From an uncultured Collinsella sp. (GTDB taxonomy: Bacteria; Actinomycetota; Coriobacteriia; Coriobacteriales; Coriobacteriaceae): DNA of 16,818 bases. Shown piece by piece: positions 12,207 to 16,818 of this stretch. Position 1 is the first letter of the stretch, and the number at the start of each line of letters is the position of its first letter. Position numbers and translations under genes: made by a program. The stretch is from contig CAAEEB010000090.1 in the NCBI GenBank assembly GCA_900754745.1, forward strand, positions 1 to 16,818, given 5' to 3'. Under the pieces are notes generated by a model. That model was not told where the DNA came from and searched no databases. It saw only the letters and a program-made list of their open reading frames with translations.

Positions 12207-13217
12207 CTACGCCCGCAGATCCCGCACGCTCGCGCGCTCGACCAACACGCCCGAGACGAGCGTACGGCTTCTGGAGCTCGGGGCTTCCAGACCTGCGACG
12301 ACCTCGTTAAGCGCACGGATGCCCAGCTCGCGGTGGCGAAACTTCACCGACGTCAGAATCGAGTTGGGAATCGTCTTGTAGAGCTCATCGTCGAAGCCGA
12401 TCACGGACACGTCGTCGGGCACACTGAGCCCTTTGTCACGTAGAGCCATCATCACGCCGTTTGCCATGCAGTCGTTAGCAGCGAGGACCGCCGTGCAATC
12501 GGGCTTATCGGCAAGCACAAGGCCCGCGGCATAGCCACTATCCGCATTCCAATCGCCTTGCAGAGGCTCGGGCGGCTCAATGCCACGCGCCTCGAGTGCC
12601 GCACGCCAACCTTTCATACGGCACTGGCTCGACAGCGACTCTTTCTTACCCGAAACGAAATACACGTTCTTGTGACCATGATCCAAGAAGTACTCGCACG
12701 CCATGCGCGCGCCGCCCTCTTGGTCGTCACTGACGGTGGAGCAGGTAGGATGTTCCATCGGTGTGATAATCACAGTCTTGAGGTCCTTCGGTGCCTCAAA
12801 GGTATCAAAGTCATCGACCATCTGACGCAGGTTGAAGATCATGCCATCAACAGGCAGCTGCGACATCCTGCGCGCCGCATCGGCAAGGGTCATCTTCTCC
12901 CCTGCGCGCTTCTTAATCATCGTGAGCGCAAAGCCGCGTTCCTCGGCGGCATCGGCGATACCGTCAATCATGTCCACGGCACCACCCGACAAGTGAAACA
13001 GCACGACGCCGATGCACCCGTAACGGCCCAACTTGAGCGAACGCGCGGCAAAGTTGGCTCGAAACCCGAGCGCCTCCATGGCCGCATGGACCTTATCGCG
13101 TGTCGACTCTCGCACGCTATCGGGCTCGTTGATCACGCGCGAAACCGTCTTGAGAGAAACACCAGCGGCAATCGCCACATCATTCATTGAGACATTTTTC
13201 TTGTCCATCGTTGCCAC
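12207..13217 (-). CDS. LacI-family transcriptional regulator 2
   Basis: A 336-residue regulator, paralogous to the protein at 7229-8233. The helix-turn-helix is about 11-30 (MNDVAIAAGVSLKTVSRVIN) and the hinge is AARSL with Leu61, which in this family inserts at the central CG of the operator. A sensor domain follows, with FDDELYKTIPNSILTSVKF late in it. The start is GTG at 13217: GGAG lies five bases upstream, whereas the in-frame ATG three codons later has poorer spacing. It is divergent from lacE2, with a 24-bp perfect palindrome between them, so it probably represses lacE2-lacG2 and perhaps itself. Its recognition helix (SLKTVSR) differs from that of regulator 1 (SEQTVSR), in line with the different operators. 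Confidence 0.9.
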   Translation of the reverse strand: MATMDKKNVSMNDVAIAAGVSLKTVSRVINEPDSVRESTRDKVHAAMEALGFRANFAARSLKLGRYGCIGVVLFHLSGGAVDMIDGIADAAEERGFALTMIKKRAGEKMTLADAARRMSQLPVDGMIFNLRQMVDDFDTFEAPKDLKTVIITPMEHPTCSTVSDDQEGGARMACEYFLDHGHKNVYFVSGKKESLSSQCRMKGWRAALEARGIEPPEPLQGDWNADSGYAAGLVLADKPDCTAVLAANDCMANGVMMALRDKGLSVPDDVSVIGFDDELYKTIPNSILTSVKFRHRELGIRALNEVVAGLEAPSSRSRTLVSGVLVERASVRDLRA

Positions 13218-13289
13218 TGCTTCTCCAGTCGGTTTTACATCGCTTGTTTTTGCGTTCTAGCATACACTACCTGCCTGACTGATAAATCA

Positions 13290-13319
13290 ACCGTTTACCG
13301 AACAATATCGACCACTCAC
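13290..13319 (+). promoter_or_regulatory. 21-bp-spaced direct repeat upstream of lacE2
   Basis: ACCGTTTAC (13290-13298), a 12-base spacer, then ACCACTCAC (13311-13319). The halves match ACCGTTCAC at 8 and 7 of 9 positions, with the same spacing as the lacA and lacF sites. It lies just before a candidate promoter for lacE2. Confidence 0.45.
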
Positions 13320-13329
13320 CCGTATATCC

Positions 13330-13358
13330 TTGTTGCTCTTCCAAAAATGTCTTACGTT
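13330..13358 (+). promoter_or_regulatory. Candidate lacE2 promoter
   Basis: TTGTTG (13330-13335) and TACGTT (13353-13358) are 17 bp apart. The -10 would overlap the first operator half-site, which fits LacI-type repression. The hexamers are only moderate matches to the consensus. Confidence 0.35.
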
Positions 13359-13390
13359 GTCATTAACGAAATGACAACGTTGTCATTTCG
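13354..13390. promoter_or_regulatory. LacI-type operator with three half-sites, lacI2-lacE2 gap
   Basis: Bases 13367-13390 form a perfect 24-bp palindrome centred on AACGTT (core ATGACAACGTTGTCAT). Just before it, ACGTTGTCATT (13354-13364) is another half-site, inverted to AATGACAACGT (13370-13380), so the middle half-site could pair with either neighbour. The central CG fits LacI-family binding. Bases 13391-13484 hold only a small CCTTCC/GGAAGG hairpin, and AAAGGAG before lacE2 is its ribosome-binding site. Confidence 0.8.
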
Positions 13391-13491
13391 CAATGCCTTC
13401 CTTAAGCAGGAAGGTTTCCGGGCAGTCCTGACCATCCATCGACGACCAGTTCCATCCACATGCATCGCGCATCAAGTAGCAAAGGAGCTCT

Positions 13492-15270
13492 ATGGACGCC
13501 ATCGTAAAGATGCTCGAAAAGCATCAACCGTTCTTTGAGAAGATCTCGAGGAACATATACCTCCAGGCCATCAAGGACGGATTCCTTGGGTGCATGCCCA
13601 TTGTCCTCACCTCTTCGATCTTTCTGCTCATTGCCACCCTTCCCGGCGTAGTCGGCGTCACGCTGCCCCAGCCGCTCATCGACTGGTGCAACAAGCTCTA
13701 CAACTTCACCATGGGCGTCATGGGCATCATGGTTGCCGGCACCACTGCCAAGAACTTCACGGCTTCCATGAACCGTCGCATGCCCGCCGGCAAGGTGCTC
13801 AACGACGGCTCCACCATGGTTGCCGCCCAGTGCAGCATGCTTTTGTTAGCTGTTACGCAGTTCACCACCAAGTTCAACGGCTCCGAGCTTTCGGTCTTCG
13901 ACTGCACCAGCATGGGTACGCGCGGTCTGTTCTCGGCCTATATCGCCGCGTTCATTACCGTTTGGGTCTATAAGTTCTGCGTCTCGCGCGATCTGACCAT
14001 TAAGCTGCCCAAAGAGGTCCCGGGCGCCATCGCTCAGAACTTCCGCGACATCATCCCCTTTGGCGGCGCCGTCATCATCTGCGGCATCATCGATGTCGTC
14101 GTGCGCAACCTCATGGGCGTTCCGTTCTCCGAGCTGCTTATCAAACTGCTCTCCCCGCTCTTTACCGCTGCAGAAACCTATCCTGGCCTTATCCTTATCC
14201 AGGCAGCAACCGCGTTCTTCTGGTTCATCGGCGTCCACGGTCCCTCGATCGTCCAGCCGGGCATCGACCCCATCCGTCTTGCCAACCAGGCCGAGAACCT
14301 GCAGGTTCTGCTGGCCGGTGGCCACCCCGCCCACTCCCTCACCTTTAACATGTCGCTCGTGGGTGAGTTCGGCGGTACCGGCGCCACGTTCATCGTGCCG
14401 CTTCTGCTGATTCTCTTTATGAAGTCCAAGCAGCTCAAAGCCGTCGGTAAGGCCTCGATTGTTCCTGTTGCCTTCGCCGTCAACGAACCGCTGCTCTTTG
14501 GCGCGCCGATGATCCTTAACCCCTACATGCTCATCCCCTTTGTTGCCGCCGGCTGCGTCAACGTGAGTGTTGCCAAGTTCTTTATCGATAACGTGGGCAT
14601 GAACGGCTTCTCCTTCGTGGTGCCTTGGGCCACCCCCGCCCCCATCGGCATTTTCATCACCACGAACTTCCAGCTTATTGCCCTGGTATTTGTCGCGATC
14701 ATCATCTTGCTGGACGCCATCATCTACCTGCCGTTCTTGAAGGCATACGATAAGCTGCTCTGCGACCAGGAGGCCGAGCGCGCCGCCGAGCTGGGTCTCG
14801 AGTCCGATGGTGCCGCCACCATCGCCGCCAGCACCTCTGCGCCCGCTGCCGAGCAGACCGCCGCTGCCGTCGAGCCGACCGCCGCTGCCGCCGACAGCGA
14901 GCCTGTCGCCGATCAGCCCGAGCCCGCCGCCGACGCATCCGCCAAGAAGGACGTCGATGGCCTGAAGGTCCTCGTCCTGTGCGCCGGCGCCGGCACCTCC
15001 GCCATGCTCGCCAACGCCATTAAGGAAGGTGCCGCACAGACCGGCGAGAACATCGCCTCCTCCGCTGGTGCCTATGGCCAGCACACCGCCATCATGGATC
15101 AGTACGACGTGATCGTGCTTGCCCCGCAGGTCCGTAGCTACTACAACGACATGAAGGCCGACACCGATCGCCTGGGCATTAAGCTGCTCGCCCCGCGCGG
15201 CAAGGAATACATCGACCTTACCCGCGATCCCGCCGGTGCCATCAAGTGGCTCCGCGAGAACCTCGACTAG
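13492..15270 (+). CDS. lacE: Lactose-type PTS IICB permease, copy 2 (LacE-like)
   Basis: A 592-residue paralogue of the protein at 8590-10365. The IIC domain (about 1-425) has GVHGPSIVQP (His249) and the NEP motif with Glu332 in FAVNEPLLFGAP. A long Ala/Pro/Glu-rich linker covers about 426-486. The IIB domain has phosphocysteine Cys497 in LKVLVLCAGAGTSAMLA; the glycine-rich loop differs from LacE1 (CAGAGTSAM against CQGGGTSGL). There is no IIA domain. The ATG has AAAGGAG five bases upstream. It is divergent from lacI2 and 75 bases before lacG2. It probably imports lactose or another beta-galactoside such as galactobiose or a host-glycan disaccharide; that choice is inference. Confidence 0.91.
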   Translation: MDAIVKMLEKHQPFFEKISRNIYLQAIKDGFLGCMPIVLTSSIFLLIATLPGVVGVTLPQPLIDWCNKLYNFTMGVMGIMVAGTTAKNFTASMNRRMPAGKVLNDGSTMVAAQCSMLLLAVTQFTTKFNGSELSVFDCTSMGTRGLFSAYIAAFITVWVYKFCVSRDLTIKLPKEVPGAIAQNFRDIIPFGGAVIICGIIDVVVRNLMGVPFSELLIKLLSPLFTAAETYPGLILIQAATAFFWFIGVHGPSIVQPGIDPIRLANQAENLQVLLAGGHPAHSLTFNMSLVGEFGGTGATFIVPLLLILFMKSKQLKAVGKASIVPVAFAVNEPLLFGAPMILNPYMLIPFVAAGCVNVSVAKFFIDNVGMNGFSFVVPWATPAPIGIFITTNFQLIALVFVAIIILLDAIIYLPFLKAYDKLLCDQEAERAAELGLESDGAATIAASTSAPAAEQTAAAVEPTAAAADSEPVADQPEPAADASAKKDVDGLKVLVLCAGAGTSAMLANAIKEGAAQTGENIASSAGAYGQHTAIMDQYDVIVLAPQVRSYYNDMKADTDRLGIKLLAPRGKEYIDLTRDPAGAIKWLRENLD

Positions 15271-15285
15271 TTTCCTCCCTCTGTT

Positions 15286-15311
15286 GGTGCCCGGACCCCA
15301 GTTCGGTCACC
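15286..15311 (+). other. Hairpin between lacE2 and lacG2
   Basis: GGTG (15286-15289) pairs with CACC (15308-15311), and CCGGAC (15291-15296) with GTTCGG (15301-15306, one G-U). There is a single C/T mismatch between the two helices and a 4-nt loop CCCA. No T run follows. It occupies the same place as the lacE1-lacG1 hairpin but has a different sequence, so it may have a similar role in mRNA processing. Confidence 0.45.
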
Positions 15312-15345
15312 TCTCCCTATTCGTATCCCACAGAAAGGATGACTC

Positions 15346-16767
15346 ATGACCAACCCCATGCAGTTCCCCGACGGCTTTGTGTTTGGCGGCGCCACCGCTG
15401 CCTACCAGGTTGAGGGCGAGACCCGTACGCACGGCAAGGGCAAAGTGCCCTGGGACGATTTCCTGGCCGCCCAGGGTCGCTTCTCCCCCGACCCCGCAAG
15501 CGATTTCTACAACAAGTACCCGGTCGATATCGACCTGTGCCAGCGCTTCGGCATCAACGGCATCCGTGTCTCCATCGCGTGGAGCCGCATCTTCCCCAAC
15601 GGCACCGGCGAGGTTAACCCCGAGGGCGTTGCCTTCTATCACGAGCTCTTTGCCACCTGCAATAAAGCCGGCGTTATCCCTTATGTCACGCTCGATCACT
15701 TTGACACGCCCGAGGCCTTTTACCAGGACGGCGGCGAGGGCTTCCTGACGCGCACGACGATCGACGCCTTTGTCGAGTACGCTAAGTTCTGCTTTGCCGA
15801 GTTCACCGAGGTCAAGCACTGGTTTACCTTTAACGAGATTCCCGCGACCGCCGAGGGCAGCTTTATCGTCGGCAACTGGCCGCACGGCGAGAAGTATCGC
15901 CTGGACAAGGCCTTCCAGCTCATGCACAACATGATGGTGGCCCATGCCAAGGCCGTCGTCGCCTTCCACGAGGGCGGCTTTGAGGGCGAGATCGGCATTG
16001 TCCAGAACCTGGAGCCCAAGTATCCCCTCGATCCCAACAGTGCTGCCGACTGCGAGGCCGCCCGCATGGCCGACGTCATCAACAACCGCTGGGTACTCGA
16101 CGCCACCTTTCGCGGCCACTATGCAGCCGACACCATGGAGGCTGCGACCAAGCTGGCCCATATCGCCGGCGGCGAGCTCGACGTCCGCGACGAGGACATC
16201 GCCGCGCTGACCGCCGCGCTCCCCTACAACGATTGCCTGGGCGTCAACACCTACAAGTGTCAGTTCCTGCGTGCCGCCGAGGGCGAAAACGACATCAACC
16301 ACAATGGCACTGGCGACAAGGGTTCCTCGCGCTGGTTCCTCAAGGGCGTTGGTGAGGCATGCGTGCGCGAAGGCGTACCCACCACCGATTGGGACTGGAT
16401 TATCTATCCCGAGGGCCTGTACGATCTGCTGCTCCGCATTAAGAACGATTACCCCAACTACAAGAAGATCTACATTACCGAGAACGGCATGGGCTATAAG
16501 GACGACTTCGAGGACAGCTTTATCGACGACGCCCCTCGCATCGACTACATGCGCCAGCACCTCGCGTGGATCCTCAAGGCGATCGACGGCGGCGTGAACG
16601 TCGACGGCTACTTTGTGTGGTCGCTGCAGGATCAGTTCTCCTGGACCAACGGCTATAACAAACGTTACGGCCTGTTCTACATCGACTTTGAGACCCAGAA
16701 GCGCTACCCCAAGGCGAGCGCGTACTGGTACAAGAACGTCGCGGAGACCGGCCTGCTCATGGCCTAA
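15346..16767 (+). CDS. lacG: 6-phospho-beta-galactosidase, copy 2 (LacG, GH1)
   Basis: A 473-residue GH1 enzyme, close to the classical LacG length (468). The acid/base is Glu164 in TFNEI and the nucleophile is Glu379 in ITENG. Ser432, Lys439 and Tyr441 in FSWTNGYNKRYG match the 6-phosphate-binding trio of lactococcal LacG. The loop after the acid/base (EGSFIVGNWPHGEKY) is closer to classical LacG than that of LacG1, and the C-terminal third is strikingly LacG-like. One difference from LacG1 is TLDHFDTP in place of TLHHFDTP next to the glycone site; the second, conserved His is kept. The ATG has AAAGGA upstream. It is the last gene of the lacE2-lacG2 pair. Confidence 0.94.
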   Translation: MTNPMQFPDGFVFGGATAAYQVEGETRTHGKGKVPWDDFLAAQGRFSPDPASDFYNKYPVDIDLCQRFGINGIRVSIAWSRIFPNGTGEVNPEGVAFYHELFATCNKAGVIPYVTLDHFDTPEAFYQDGGEGFLTRTTIDAFVEYAKFCFAEFTEVKHWFTFNEIPATAEGSFIVGNWPHGEKYRLDKAFQLMHNMMVAHAKAVVAFHEGGFEGEIGIVQNLEPKYPLDPNSAADCEAARMADVINNRWVLDATFRGHYAADTMEAATKLAHIAGGELDVRDEDIAALTAALPYNDCLGVNTYKCQFLRAAEGENDINHNGTGDKGSSRWFLKGVGEACVREGVPTTDWDWIIYPEGLYDLLLRIKNDYPNYKKIYITENGMGYKDDFEDSFIDDAPRIDYMRQHLAWILKAIDGGVNVDGYFVWSLQDQFSWTNGYNKRYGLFYIDFETQKRYPKASAYWYKNVAETGLLMA

Positions 16768-16798
16768 TTTCCGCCGCATACCCCCTGTCGGCCGCATG

Positions 16799-16818
16799 CG
16801 AACCCCTCCACGGGTTCG
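16799..16818 (+). terminator. Possible terminator after lacG2, cut by the window edge
   Basis: CGAACCC (16799-16805) and GGGTTCG (16812-16818) are perfect complements with a 6-nt loop. The window ends with the right arm, so no T run can be seen. Its position 32 bases after lacG2 fits a terminator. Confidence 0.45.

Noticed and set aside
15307..16797. 496-residue minus-strand frame opposite lacG2, and similar frames opposite lacG1 and lacE2
   Set aside because: These are antisense shadows; the plus-strand proteins have intact catalytic motifs.

Overview
The window is GC-rich and looks like a chromosome segment from a gut actinobacterium of the Coriobacteriia, most likely Collinsella or a relative. 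That placement is inference: Actinobacteria-like composition is combined with a Firmicutes-style lactose phosphotransferase and tagatose-6-phosphate gene set. No rRNA, tRNA, CRISPR array, insertion sequence or phage gene was seen.

Layout. (1) 1-1630: a AAA ATPase of the DUF4143 type. It has a 33-bp tandem repeat in its promoter region and is bracketed by two near-identical 35-bp direct repeats. (2) 1666-5077, minus strand: galactose-6-phosphate isomerase lacA and lacB, an aldose 1-epimerase-like gene (lacX) and tagatose-6-phosphate kinase lacC. Two copies of a roughly 146-nt structured element lie directly after lacB and lacC. (3) 5385-6416, minus strand: an unrecognised multi-pass membrane protein with its own terminator. 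(4) 6676-7014, minus strand: lacF, the lactose PTS IIA protein, apparently monocistronic. (5) 7229-11871: a LacI-family regulator divergent from lacE1 (PTS IICB) and lacG1 (6-phospho-beta-galactosidase). (6) 12207-16767: a second copy of the same module, with a divergent LacI-family regulator, lacE2 and lacG2.

How the genes work together (established pathway, inferred here from homology). LacE with LacF imports and phosphorylates lactose or a related beta-galactoside. LacG cleaves the 6-phospho-sugar. LacAB converts galactose 6-phosphate to tagatose 6-phosphate, and LacC phosphorylates that to tagatose 1,6-bisphosphate. The aldolase LacD and a DeoR-type LacR are not in the window. One IIA may serve two IICB proteins, and the two LacE/LacG pairs may handle different beta-galactosides.

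The most interesting non-coding signals are four. The first is the pair of same-length structured elements at 1666-1811 and 3910-4056, whose stems differ in sequence but stay paired. The second is a direct repeat, ACCGTTCAC-N12-ACC, at 21-bp spacing that recurs in four lac intergenic regions. The third is a pair of LacI-type operators 120 bp apart inside a long inverted repeat upstream of lacE1. The fourth is a tandem pair of CTGTAAC/GTTACAG hairpins after the second lacI.
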